Below, in pieces: positions 34,954-42,938 of a stretch of DNA of 42,938 nucleotides. The stretch lies in contig JAJZZP010000076.1 of NCBI GenBank assembly GCA_021797515.1, forward strand, positions 1 to 42,938. The letters run 5' to 3'. Each line of letters opens with the position of its first letter. The stretch's first letter is position 1. The stretch is from Bacillota bacterium. Its GTDB lineage: Bacteria; Bacillota; Sulfobacillia; Sulfobacillales; Sulfobacillaceae. Position numbers and translations under genes: made by a program. Below the pieces are notes generated by a model. That model did no database searches. It was not told the DNA's origin and saw only the letters and a program-made list of their open reading frames with translations.

Positions 34954-35385
34954 ATGAAAGCACGACTGACCGTGTCGACAGAAAACCCTTGGGAATCATT
35001 TGTAGGGTACAGCCGGGCTATTCGGATAGGAGAATTGGTAGAAGTCACGGGGACCACTGCAGTGCAAGGGAATGAGGTATTAGGCGGAGATGACCCCTAT
35101 CTGCAAACGGTGAACGCATTAAGAATCATCGAAGAATCCTTGACCAAATTGGGGGCCCGTTTGTCGGACGTTATTCGCACGCGTATGTTTGTTACGGACA
35201 TTTCTCAGTGGCAGGCAATCGGCAAGGCTCATGGAGAGTTTTTTGGCGATGCCCGTCCAGTGGCCACGATGGTGGAAGTCAAGGCATTAATTGACCCCCG
35301 ACTGTTGGTGGAAATCGAGGTAGAAGCAATCGTGCATCAGAGTGACGGACCAGAAGCCGATGCTACGGATGAGAGACCTTGTTGA
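34954..35385 (+). CDS. RidA/YjgF-family protein
   Basis: 143 residues with the RidA fold: FVGYSRAIRIGELVEVTGTTAV, the helix DPYLQTVNALRIIEESLTKLG, RTRMFVTDISQW, and VEIEVEAIVH. In RidA proper an Arg in the ARSCVEV segment deaminates reactive enamines/imines. Here that segment reads PVATMVEV, without the Arg, placing it with Rid subfamilies of unclear activity. GGGGGAC precedes the ATG. The gene lies 97 bases after the prolyl peptidase and may be co-transcribed. Confidence 0.85.
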   Translation: MKARLTVSTENPWESFVGYSRAIRIGELVEVTGTTAVQGNEVLGGDDPYLQTVNALRIIEESLTKLGARLSDVIRTRMFVTDISQWQAIGKAHGEFFGDARPVATMVEVKALIDPRLLVEIEVEAIVHQSDGPEADATDERPC

Positions 35386-35875
35386 CCAAAAGCCATAGAT
35401 CACGTGGACCTGAGCTATGACAGACGATAGCCTTATTCACTGGGTCTTTAACGCCCGCTACCAGAAAAGCTAAAAAGTGGCGCTCAAACCAGCACCATTG
35501 GTCAGATCATGGTCAAAATGATTTGGGAAAAATAGGTACGTAATGTGGTAGAGTGATATGCGGGACCATCGCAGGTATCATGCAGTGAGAAATGACCTGA
35601 AAAACATGGGTATTCGCATTTCGGCGCTGCGAAGTCCGCGTGGCGGTAGCTGATGGGGTAGGCTTCCTAGCTCACCTTACTGCTAGGCTCTGAGCCAAAG
35701 AGCGTGATGTCATGGAACCATGGGTGACGTGGACAATCCTTTAATTACCGCACGTCACTGGATGCCGTCATATGTCAAGATTGTGGCCGAGCCTATCCGG
35801 CGAGTCTACGATAGCGCGGGTGGCGATGTCTGATCCGTTAGCAGCAAGCTCAACGCAAAACAATCACTCACAAGG
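35386..35875. other. Gene-poor stretch with overlapping palindromes
   Basis: No supported gene. CCTAGC/GCTAGG (35666-35671 with 35682-35687) forms a hairpin that shares bases with the palindrome GGCTC-T-GAGCC (35686-35696). It may be the left part of the IS200/IS605-type element whose TnpB relic lies at 36.6 kb, but this is unproven. Confidence 0.3.
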
Positions 35876-35885
35876 AGGATCACCA

Positions 35886-36609
35886 CGAACAATCCGTGGG
35901 CCAGTTGGAACCCGGGCCGTCCACCCTACATACTCGATGGGGATAAGGTCACGATCGCGACCATTCAAGACGGCTGGGTCAAGTCAAACAGCAAAGACAA
36001 GACTGGGAACTCCATTTGGAATTGTTCCCCGAACCGTTTATTGGTCTGGTCGATGCGCCTATTGTCCTATTGAACCTCAATCCGGGATTCGACGCGCAAA
36101 GTGACCCGAACTGGCATCGCAATCCAATCATGCAGGAAGCCGTCGAGGCCAATCTCACCCAACGACCCCAAGAATACCCATTCTATCCCTTGAGTCCTGA
36201 CTTCGATGGATCGCCCATTGCAAAATGGTGGCGACGCTTGTTAGCACCGTGGATTACGCAAAATCCCGACAATCGGAAGCACGTGGCGGAAAACGTGTTG
36301 GCCGTGGAGTTATTCCCGTATCACTCCAAGATGTATGGGCGGTTTGCCCCCTCGAGGTTGCAAGGCCTTGCGTCGTATACCTATAGCCGATCACTGGTGG
36401 CGCATGCGATAAAGCGTAATGCCAAAATCCTGGTCTTACGCAGCCAGCATGAGTGGCAAGAAGCCGTGCCCGGCCTCGCTGCCTATCGCGAAGTCTACCA
36501 TCTTGGCAGCAGTAGCCGGTCACCTTCCACGGAGACCGTCACCATTCATGGGCGGTCCGTGGCACTCGAAACCCCGGCGGATGTGGCATCGTCACACACT
36601 ACGATTTGA
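35886..36609 (+). pseudogene. Conserved hypothetical (LELFPEPFIG/NLNPGF family), start lost and frameshifted
   Basis: AAGGAGG at 35871 is followed not by ATG but by ACG, then NNPWASWNPGRPPYILDGDK, which looks like a proper N-terminus. Near 35945-35990 the reading must shift frame to continue as QDWELHLELFPEPFIGLVDAPIVLLNLNPGF. The open frame then runs from a TTG at 36016 to 36609 with VELFPYHSKMYG. I know this pattern as a widespread uncharacterised family with a uracil-DNA-glycosylase-like NLNPGF strand. The lost start and the frameshift suggest it is dead, although a shortened product from the TTG is possible. Confidence 0.55.
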
Positions 36610-36895
36610 TTGCCGTCGAGGACTTGTCACTCCCGAACAGCATCCAGAACCCCCATTGGACCAAGAGTATTGCCGATGCCGGATGGGTGACATTCATTCG
36701 TGATCTGGAATATCAATGCCGCAAATACGGGAAGACATTCGTGAAAGTTTGCGCCAGGGGAACATCCCAAACCTGTATCGGTGGGGCTGATGTCCCAAGG
36801 ATTTACGTGTGCGCATGCATGCCTGTCCGGAATGCGGGTTCATTGCCGATCAGGATGGGGTATCCGCGATGGTCATCCTGCAACGGGTAAATTAG
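36585..36895 (+). pseudogene. TnpB (IS200/IS605-type) C-terminal fragment
   Basis: The reading GIVTHYDLIAVEDLSLPNSI contains the RuvC-II Glu (VED). KSIADAGWVTFIRDLEYQCRKYGKTFVKV is the next conserved helix. After a frame change near 36770-36790 it reads CPKDLRVRMHACPECGFIADQDGVSAMVILQRV, the zinc-knuckle and RuvC-III region. Intact TnpB has DRDxNAA at the last Asp; here it is DQDGVSA. The first Cys pair is damaged and everything N-terminal (over 230 residues) is missing. It is a dead guide-dependent nuclease gene relic. Confidence 0.72.
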
Positions 36896-37026
36896 GCCGA
36901 ATTCTCGTAGGGCTGGAAGCACCCGAACTCACGCCTGCGGGGATTGCGTAGGACCACTGTGGCTGCGGTCAATGAACCAGGAACCTCCCGCCTCTCAGCG
37001 AAAGCGAAGGCGGGAGAGGCTTCACC
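36880..37026 (+). ncRNA. TnpB-associated right end / omega-RNA-like relic
   Basis: Directly after the TnpB remnant lies a conserved-looking, structure-rich stretch. It ends in CTCCCGCCT (36985-36993) paired perfectly with AGGCGGGAG (37008-37016), with an inner GC-GAAA-GC tetraloop (37000-37005) and terminal GAGGCTTCAC. In IS200/IS605-family elements the 3' end of tnpB and right end encode the reRNA (omega-RNA), with the guide starting just past the element. If the boundary is near 37025 the guide would be read from 37026 on. Transcription is not shown. Confidence 0.5.
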
Positions 37027-37056
37027 CCCCTGAAATGAGATCACATCAGTCCAAGC

Positions 37057-37212
37057 TCATGGGCGGCGAACAAGAAGTTCCCATGTATCTTGGGTACGGG
37101 AAATGAAACGCATCTCTTCCTCGACGGATATCCCTACCAGGGCAAGCCGGTGCATTCGTTCCAAAAGCTAGGCGCCACTTGTGAACTCTTCCAAAGTCTT
37201 TGGATTTTTCTC
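37057..37212 (-). pseudogene. Unidentified coding remnant with in-frame stop
   Basis: On the minus strand one frame reads KNPKTLEEFTSGA, then TAG, then LLERMHRLALVGISVEEEMR, FISRTQDTWELLVRRP and a stop at 37057. The helical, well-formed residue pattern on both sides of a single stop suggests decayed real coding sequence. I cannot name the family. It sits between the TnpB relic and the transposon. Confidence 0.35.
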
Positions 37213-37568
37213 CCAGCGTCAACTTTACGATATTAAGGGGAGCGTTAGCGCCGTAAGCACAAGACATCCGATCAATAGAAAACGTCTCGGTTCAACGGCC
37301 GATCGATCATGAAATACGGATACCCCCAAAAAGCTGGCTGCTTAATCGACGCGCCTAGTCATATATCGGATAAGTTTCAGTGGGTGCTCGAGATCAGAGC
37401 CAATCGATGCTTGTCACATTTTCGGGGATGGACGGCCATTGCTGGGTGGCGGCTGGTTGGGAATGCCAGGCATTTAATTGATTTAAAGACATTGGAAGGT
37501 GGTTGGAGCCGATCGCGGTCCAGTAGTAGGGGTATGTGTAGCATTGGAACCAAAAACCGGAATAAGGA

Positions 37569-40500
37569 TTACCCGTCCCGGAGTGGGGTTTCTTTCTCGA
37601 GCATTATCGGTCGCAATTGGCCTTGGGCTACCATATCTGGAACGACGAACGCATAGTGCCCGAGCATACTAATATGGTGATACCCCAGCGGGGATAATCG
37701 GGCGGTATCCTCGTCGGCCACGGTTTGACCGTGTTGCCGCAAGGTGTCGAGAATGACACCCATATACCGCGTATTCCAGAGGACAATGGCATTGACCACC
37801 AGGCCTAAGGCGTTCAGTTGGTCTTCTTGCCCTTCGCGGTAGGCTTGATGCAATTCCCCCCGTTTCCCATAGAACACGGCGCGGGCGAGACTATGGCGTA
37901 CTTCGCCGCGATTGAGCTGGGTAAGAATGCGTCGGCGATAGCCTTCATCATCCAGATACGCCAGGAGATAGCGCGTTTTGTAAATGCGGCCGAGTTCCCC
38001 AATCGCACGCCCCAACACCGTGGGACGTCCGCCGCGTTGGAGGGCCCGAATCAATTGGGTGGCGTTAACCGTCCCCATCTTCAGCGATCCCGCGATCCGC
38101 AACAGGTCCTCCCAGTGCCGTGCAATCAGATCTGGGCGAATGCGGTACCGCGCGAGGTCGTTGAGCACGCCATAATCGGCGTGGGGATCGAGGCGCCAAA
38201 AGCGGGCCTCGCCGATGTCGGCGAGCCGCGGACTAAATTGATAGCCTAGGAGTCCAAAGAGTCCAAAAATAATATCACTATATCCCGCCGTATCGGTCAT
38301 GATTTCCTGCGGCCGTAGCGCCGTCGGCTGGTCTAAAAGACCTTCCAACAGATAGAGCGAATCGCGGACGGTTCCGGGAATCAAGAGAGCATTAAACCCG
38401 CTGAACTGATCGCTGGTGAAATTGTAATAGGTGATGCCCCGGCCTGCGCCAAAATACTTCGGATTGGGTCCCGCATGCACCGTCTGCACGGGCGTCACAA
38501 AGCGGAGGCCATCGGCCGAGGCGACCTCGCCGCCGCCCCACTGCTGGGCGAGAGGTAGTTGCGCATGGGCGGCGACTAACTGCGCATTGGCTTGGCTCAG
38601 TGTGTCGGCCCGGAGATAATTTTGGGCGACCCAAGTGAGTCGGTCCCGTTCCAACGCCGGCGACCCGTGTTGGGTCACCGGCTCGAGACCGATGTTGCAC
38701 GCTTGCGCCAGCAAGACGGCACACACACTAATCGCCAGATCTTTCACCCGTTCGCCGCTTTCACTGATATGGGTAAACGCGTCGGCGAATCCGGTCCAGT
38801 GGTGAACTTCCAAGAGCAGATCCGGTAACGAGGGTCGGGGCAATAACGCCTCGACCCGGGATCGCAGGCGACGCAACGACGCCGGTTCTTCCAGCTTGTC
38901 TAAAGGGCTGAGGATCAGACGGTCATGGCCAACCCGCCCGGACTCGAGCCGCACGGCGGCATTCTCCGGCCATCGTGCGTTCGTTTGCTGATACGCCAGG
39001 TCCAAGGCGTCAGCCAACGGGCGTAAAGCCTGTTCCGCTTCCCCGGCCCAGTTGAGCGTCCGCAGAATGTGAGGACGGACCGTGTCCCAATCGGCCCCAC
39101 TAAGCAATTGCGCTCGGGGATCACCATAGCGTTCACTGCCGGCCACATAGAGATCGTGATGGCGGAGGGCTTCACTTAACCGATGAAGCACCCAAAAAGT
39201 ATAGGCTCGCGGCCGCACGTGGCCCTGGGGGTCCACGACCAGGGCTCGCCACGCCGCCGTCATACCGGAGGTGGGCGCCTCGGGCCAGGGCTTGCGGGAC
39301 GGTTCGGGATGCTGCTGCAAAAACTGCCAGGCCGCCAGCACGGGCTGGCCGGCGGGCGTCGCTTGGAACCCTAGCGCGGTCAACAGGCGGGGCAGCACCC
39401 GGCGGAGCGCCGGATAGTGCTGAAAGAGTTCCCGAAATGCCACCGTCTGGTCGGGAGCTTGGGTGAGCTGGTCGACGATCGCGATGGCCTGTTCGAGTTG
39501 ATCCTTCGACACGCGGGCAAAAACGGTAGTGCGAAGATCGGCTTCCGCTGTCGCGTCATCGAGCAGCGTCACACAGGCCAAGCGGAGTTGTCGGGCAGCT
39601 CCATCCAAGTCATGCAAGGTCCGCAATCGGCGGCGTTGCCCTTGGGCGCTCCGTACGGGCAAACAGATCCGCGAGGAGACGGTCCAGAAGGTCCAACACA
39701 TCGTCCTGGGCGGTCATGGTACCGACGATGACAAAGGCTACCAAGGTCGCTTGACGCCGTTCATCCGGCATGCGGCTCACGGCTTGGGCTCGCACTCCGG
39801 CGGCATGCCGGGCCAGGGTTTTGACACGGCTGAAAGGGAGTCCGGTGAGCATCCAGTGGCTCACCCCAAACGCGCGAAACTGGTCGAGGCGATCCAAGGC
39901 ACTGAGCAATCCGGGCACCGACGGACGCGTCGGGGGTTGCCGTAAGAGATCGAGTCGCGTCCGGTGCGTCTGGGGATCGGGGATCAATAAACCGTCCAGG
40001 GCTTCGCGTTGTGTGATCGTGGGCAACGCCGCGAGTCGCCGCCACAAGCGGGCCTGCGCCTGATCCCGAACCCGAGCAACCAGACGGGTCAACTGACTCA
40101 CGCCGGGCAGGAGAACTTTCTGATCGACGCACCATGCCGTGGCCCGATCAAAGAGCACACTTGGCCGTTCCGCCGTGAGCCATGCCCGGCCATAAAGCCA
40201 TCGCACCAACCGCCAATGGCCGGGTTGATCGGTAAAATCGTGATAGCCATAGGCCTGGCGAATTTCGCGGGTATGGTCCCACCGACTCTCCAGACGGCGA
40301 TAGGTCGCTAAGACCTCGGGATCGACCGCGAATTGTTGCGCCACATAGTGCACGACGGACGGCGGAACGGCAGTGGGATCGGTCAAAAAGGTGCCCAAAA
40401 AGCGCACCGTGCCGAGTTGCAGGGCAAATCCCAAGCGATTATGCGCGCCGCGATGGTGGTCAACGCGGTCCCGATCCACCTCGTCAAACCAAAAGAACTG

Positions 40501-40581
40501 AGCCAGTTGCTCGGCGGTGGGTGGGCCCATAAACTGGCCATACTGCGCTTCCTGGTCAGGAGTGAGAAAGGTGACCGGCAT
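37569..40581 (-). pseudogene. tnpA: Tn3-family transposase TnpA, single frameshift
   Basis: Two frames form one Tn3-type TnpA of about 1000 residues. The first (40581 to about 39640) starts MPVTFLTPDQEAQYGQFM and holds the N-terminal DNA-binding part. The second (to 37569) holds the rest, including LLIPGTVRDSLYLLEGLLDQ and MTDTAGYSDIIFGLFGLLGY, with the catalytic Asp of the RNase-H-like core, and ends IMLEKETPLRDG. A +1 shift is needed near the ACG GAG CGC CCA run at about 39640; otherwise the coding is intact. It is thus probably a recent inactivation, a sequencing error or a natural slip site. TnpA catalyses replicative transposition from terminal repeats. It overlaps tnpR by 26 bases. Confidence 0.85.
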
Positions 40582-41158
40582 GGTCTCCCGCCCTTTCCGG
40601 TGTCGCGCTGGCGTGTTTCAAATAGCGGTACAGGGTGGATCGCGACACGTGCAGGACCTGACACACCTGATGGATGGTCTGATCGGGATCCGCCAGCAGT
40701 TGCTGGGCCGTCCGGAGGGTTTGAGCCGTCATCACCCGCGGCCGTCCGCCGGATCGCCCACGAGCTCGCGCCGCCGAGAGTCCCGCTTGAGTCCGCTCTC
40801 GAATGAGTTCTCGTTCAAACTCGGCCAAGGCGCCAAAGACGTGAAAAATCAGCTTACCCCCGGGCGTCGTGGTATCCATCGCCTCCTGAAGACTGCGAAG
40901 CCCCTTGTGGTTGGCATGGAGATCGGTCACCACTGTAATTAAATGGCGCAGGGATCGTCCGAGTCGGTCGAGTTTCCACACGACCAGGGTATCCCCGGCT
41001 CGAAGATAGGCGAGGGCCGCATCCAGGCCGGGACGGGCACTCGTCGCACCCGAGACCACATCGGTAAAAATCTTCTCGCACCCCGCCGTGGTCAAGGCGT
41101 CTTGTTGTAACGCCAGGGATTGGTCGGATGTCGAGACGCGCGCATAGCCCACGAGCAT
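40556..41158 (-). CDS. tnpR: Tn3-type resolvase TnpR (serine recombinase)
   Basis: 200 residues, intact. The N-terminal catalytic domain begins MLVGYARVSTSDQSLALQQD with nucleophile Ser9. LVVWKLDRLGRSLRHL and FHVFGALAEFERELIRERT (arginine motifs) follow, then a C-terminal helix-turn-helix (TIHQVCQVLHVSRSTLYRYL). Resolvase separates cointegrates at a res site. GGGAGGGA sits about 8 bases before the ATG. It leads the transposon operon on the minus strand, with tnpA following by overlap. Confidence 0.93.
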   Translation of the reverse strand: MLVGYARVSTSDQSLALQQDALTTAGCEKIFTDVVSGATSARPGLDAALAYLRAGDTLVVWKLDRLGRSLRHLITVVTDLHANHKGLRSLQEAMDTTTPGGKLIFHVFGALAEFERELIRERTQAGLSAARARGRSGGRPRVMTAQTLRTAQQLLADPDQTIHQVCQVLHVSRSTLYRYLKHASATPERAGDHAGHLSHS

Positions 41159-41343
41159 GCATCCATCCCTCCCTTCGCTCAGTGGAGTCTTCTGATGATT
41201 GTCTCATAACCCGCGTGCGGGGCGTATAATGGAACGCTGATTTTCGGATGGGTTTTGGCACTGATTTCTCCCCCAAAATCCCCCGATGCACGTGTGGGAT
41301 TATCGTGTGCCAAAAACCCTCGTTTTTAAGACGCTATCCAGCA
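41159..41343. other. Upstream region of tnpR with inverted repeat (possible res site)
   Basis: A 185-base gap between tnpR and the oxidoreductase, the right place for a resolvase res site and promoter. GGGTTTTGGCAC at 41250-41261 is repeated inverted as GTGCCAAAAACCC at 41307-41319, with one extra A. Between them are two C runs. No confident res subsites or terminal repeat could be assigned. Confidence 0.4.
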
Positions 41344-42279
41344 TTAAGGGATCAGCACCAGACGCTGGCGACTTCCGCCCGCTTGGTCCTGCCAAGCCTC
41401 GGAAACGGTAGCCAAAGGCGCCCGACGCACATCAACATGGATTACTCCGTCGCGAGCCAGCTCTGCCATGGCCTGATAGGCCGTTTGGCGGGTCGCCAGC
41501 GGTGCATGGTAACTGGCAAATCCGAGGATTGCGAGCAAACGGCTCCGGAGAACCGAGGCAGAGATCACGAGCTCCTCGCCGACAACGGTTCCTACTTGGA
41601 CAACCCGTGCCCCCTCGGCTGTATGCAGGAGCGCCGCTTGGGCCGGAGGACCCCACAAGTAATCAATGACCACGTCTACCGACACATCGCCCAGACCGGT
41701 CCGCAGTGCCTGAGCCGGGTCTTGCACAGGGGTTAGGGGCACCACGGCATCAGCCCCATAATGACGCGCTAGGGCCAATGCCGCAGGGTCTCGATCTGCC
41801 GCAGCGACATAACCTGCACCTAAGAATTTGGCCACTTGCACGGCAAGCAGCCCCACAATGCCCGCGCCTAAGACCAACACCCGTTCGCCCGGTTTCAGGG
41901 CCGCTCGCCATGCGAGCGGCAGCCAGGCGGCCAACCCCGAATTGCCCAGCACCGCCGCCACGGCATCATCCACCCCCTCCGGGATGGAAATGAGTTCGGC
42001 AGAGGGAACCACCGTGCGCTCCGCCATACTCCCAAACGGAGGACGCGGTTGTTCAAAATACACACGGGTTCCCTCCGCAGTCAGCCCTACCCCTTCATAA
42101 CCGGCTACACAGGGTAAAACCGTCGGCTTGAGATAGTGAAGGCCACTCGCGTAGGTCATGTCAAATCGACTAATCGCCGCGGCGCGTACGGTCACCACCT
42201 GCTCTCCGGCCGCTGCCACGGGATCAGGAAAGGTCTCGTACACCGGTACCCCGTAATGATGCAACACGGCAGCTTTCAT
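41344..42279 (-). CDS. Zinc-lacking MDR-family alcohol dehydrogenase/quinone oxidoreductase
   Basis: 311 residues of the medium-chain dehydrogenase/reductase superfamily. The GroES-like N-domain (VYETFPDPVAAAGEQVVTVRAAAISRFD, CVAGYEGVG) is followed by a Rossmann domain with VLVLGAGIVGLLAVQ near residue 130. The usual structural-zinc cysteine cluster is absent, as in quinone oxidoreductases. Such enzymes use NAD(P)H to reduce quinones, enones or aldehydes. The ATG at 42279 overlaps the MarR stop region, so the two form an operon, probably a MarR-controlled stress/detoxification unit. Confidence 0.83.
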   Translation of the reverse strand: MKAAVLHHYGVPVYETFPDPVAAAGEQVVTVRAAAISRFDMTYASGLHYLKPTVLPCVAGYEGVGLTAEGTRVYFEQPRPPFGSMAERTVVPSAELISIPEGVDDAVAAVLGNSGLAAWLPLAWRAALKPGERVLVLGAGIVGLLAVQVAKFLGAGYVAAADRDPAALALARHYGADAVVPLTPVQDPAQALRTGLGDVSVDVVIDYLWGPPAQAALLHTAEGARVVQVGTVVGEELVISASVLRSRLLAILGFASYHAPLATRQTAYQAMAELARDGVIHVDVRRAPLATVSEAWQDQAGGSRQRLVLIP

Positions 42280-42283
42280 CAAA

Positions 42284-42781
42284 TCACACGCCTTTCAATG
42301 TCTCTAAGTGTTCTGCCACATCGCATAAGAACTGCTCAATGGTGACCAATTGCTGTGGGGTGTACCGCGAGAAAAACTCGGCCACGCGCTCGCGGACTTC
42401 GTGATGCACGGCCTGATGCCAAACGTTCACCCGCTCACCCCGGTCCGTACAGCGGTAATAGACATTTTTCTGGTTGTCGGGCTGTCGATAACTGATGATG
42501 TCGCCCCGTTCCAGTAGCCGGTTGACGATCTTTGAAATCGCCCCGCGGGTCAGACCGAAGTGGGCCGCAAGACTGGTCACCTGCGTGCTGTCCTGACCCG
42601 CAATACGATGCAGCACATGGAGTTCGGACAGCGTATAGGCGGCCTCGGCGTCGCCCGCAGTACCGGGTGGACCGGAGCGCCACGCCCCTCCACGTCGTGA
42701 AGCGGCCTGCGCGTCTAGTTGAAGCCGGATCTGTTCCCAGCGATCGACGAGGAGGGTGCGGCGATCCGTGTCTTGCCGCAT
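42284..42781 (-). CDS. MarR-family transcriptional regulator
   Basis: 165 residues from the ATG at 42781, which has GGAGGTGG upstream; the open frame extends to 42814 but that start has no site. The winged helix-turn-helix is clear: ELHVLHRIAGQDSTQVTSLAAHFGLTRGAISKIVNRLLERG, then a wing and the dimerisation helices. MarR proteins repress until a phenolic or oxidant ligand, or thiol oxidation, releases them. It is immediately followed by the oxidoreductase and preceded by a perfect palindrome, suggesting autoregulation of the pair. Confidence 0.9.
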   Translation of the reverse strand: MRQDTDRRTLLVDRWEQIRLQLDAQAASRRGGAWRSGPPGTAGDAEAAYTLSELHVLHRIAGQDSTQVTSLAAHFGLTRGAISKIVNRLLERGDIISYRQPDNQKNVYYRCTDRGERVNVWHQAVHHEVRERVAEFFSRYTPQQLVTIEQFLCDVAEHLETLKGV

Positions 42782-42795
42782 GGGCACCACCTCCA

Positions 42796-42815
42796 ATTGT
42801 TTACCAGGAAACAAT
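42796..42815 (-). promoter_or_regulatory. MarR operator palindrome
   Basis: ATTGTTT-N6-AAACAAT is a perfect inverted repeat of 7-base arms, 15 bases upstream of the marR start, the position and size expected of a MarR-dimer operator. Ligand and promoter boxes are not identified. Confidence 0.7.
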
Positions 42816-42863
42816 ACGGCTTGCGGCGCGTCCCGTCAACCTCCAATAGTGCACAGATTTTGG

Positions 42864-42938
42864 GTAACTATTCAGGTACCCCCTAGAGAAGGCGATTCAG
42901 CCATTTGACGGAATTTTGGTTCGAGGCATGTTGGGTCA
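42864..42938 (+). mobile_element. IS66-type element end at window edge
   Basis: GTAACTATTCAGGTACCCCC at 42864 starts a terminal repeat that matches the inverted end at 1912-1932 at 20 of 21 bases. The element body would run right, out of the window, so its genes cannot be seen. Confidence 0.6.

Larger units (their letters stand above)
37569..41343 (-). mobile_element. Tn3-family transposon, limits approximate
   Basis: The element includes tnpR and the frameshifted tnpA. The tnpA 3' end lies within a G-rich sequence, GGGGTTTCTTTCTCGAGC (37585-37602 region), that fits a Tn3-type end starting GGGG. A convincing inverted mate was not found; the best candidate near 41298-41321 matches about half the positions. 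Whether the marR-oxidoreductase pair is cargo or flanking chromosome is unresolved. Confidence 0.6.

Noticed and set aside
34857..35075. 72-codon frame before the RidA-like gene
   Set aside because: It overlaps the RidA-like start in another frame and shows no ribosome site or motif.
37046..37267. 73-codon minus-strand frame
   Set aside because: Its protein is unconvincing; the better-formed remnant lies in a neighbouring frame and is reported instead.
37541..37558. CCAAAAACC shared with 41310-41318 as a Tn3 end repeat
   Set aside because: The two copies are in direct, not inverted, orientation and only 9 bases long, so they are not terminal repeats.
38431..40806. Several long plus-strand frames opposite tnpA and tnpR
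   Set aside because: They follow from the high-GC codon use of the true minus-strand genes and have no recognisable motifs.

Overview
The window looks like a chromosomal stretch from a thermo-acidophilic Firmicute of the Sulfobacillus type. This is an inference from gene content, frequent GTG/TTG starts behind strong AGGAGG-type ribosome sites, and Firmicute-like gene order (cinA..recA-recX, ymdB, mutS-mutL-miaA, sleB-like hydrolase). No rRNA, tRNA or CRISPR array was seen.

Layout. (1) 1-5.9 kb is a decayed zone: a frameshifted GH4 glycosidase, an IS66 transposase fragment with its terminal repeat, a frameshifted amino-acid permease, one intact MFS transporter, and a transposase in several frames with a small upstream ORF. 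(2) 6.1-14.8 kb is a dense co-directional housekeeping block: cinA, DEAD-box helicase, recA, recX, a 2[4Fe-4S] ferredoxin, an unknown 169-aa protein, ymdB, an M19 dipeptidase and an M17 aminopeptidase. (3) 14.9-22.4 kb holds an acyl-ACP-desaturase-like diiron protein, an APC permease, a coiled-coil protein, a membrane-anchored GH18 protein, an unknown membrane protein, a DedA protein, and a minus-strand cluster of D,D-carboxypeptidase, a nitrilase-fold-like protein lacking the catalytic Cys, and a CN-hydrolase with its full triad. (4) 22.7-28.7 kb is the mismatch-repair operon ppx-like/mutS/mutL/miaA, tightly overlapped and preceded by a good extended -10 promoter. (5) 28.7-35.4 kb has small and secreted genes: a hypothetical protein, an RNA-polymerase-omega-like mini-ORF, a lipoprotein, an AbrB antitoxin with a dead VapC toxin, a LysM/SleB hydrolase, a prolyl oligopeptidase and a RidA-like protein. 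(6) 35.4-42.9 kb is mobile: a pseudogene that lost its ATG and frame, a decayed TnpB with a preserved right-end hairpin and omega-RNA-like region, a Tn3-family transposon (tnpA frameshifted, tnpR intact), a marR-oxidoreductase operon with a clear palindromic operator, and a second IS66-type end at the right edge.

The IS66-type ends at 1912-1932 and 42864-42884 match at 20 of 21 bases in inverted orientation, so the same element family flanks both sides of the window. I found no convincing new defence or metabolic system. The most unusual items are the paired intact/Cys-less CN-hydrolase-like genes, the TnpB right-end RNA relic, the omega-like mini-ORF and the desaturase.
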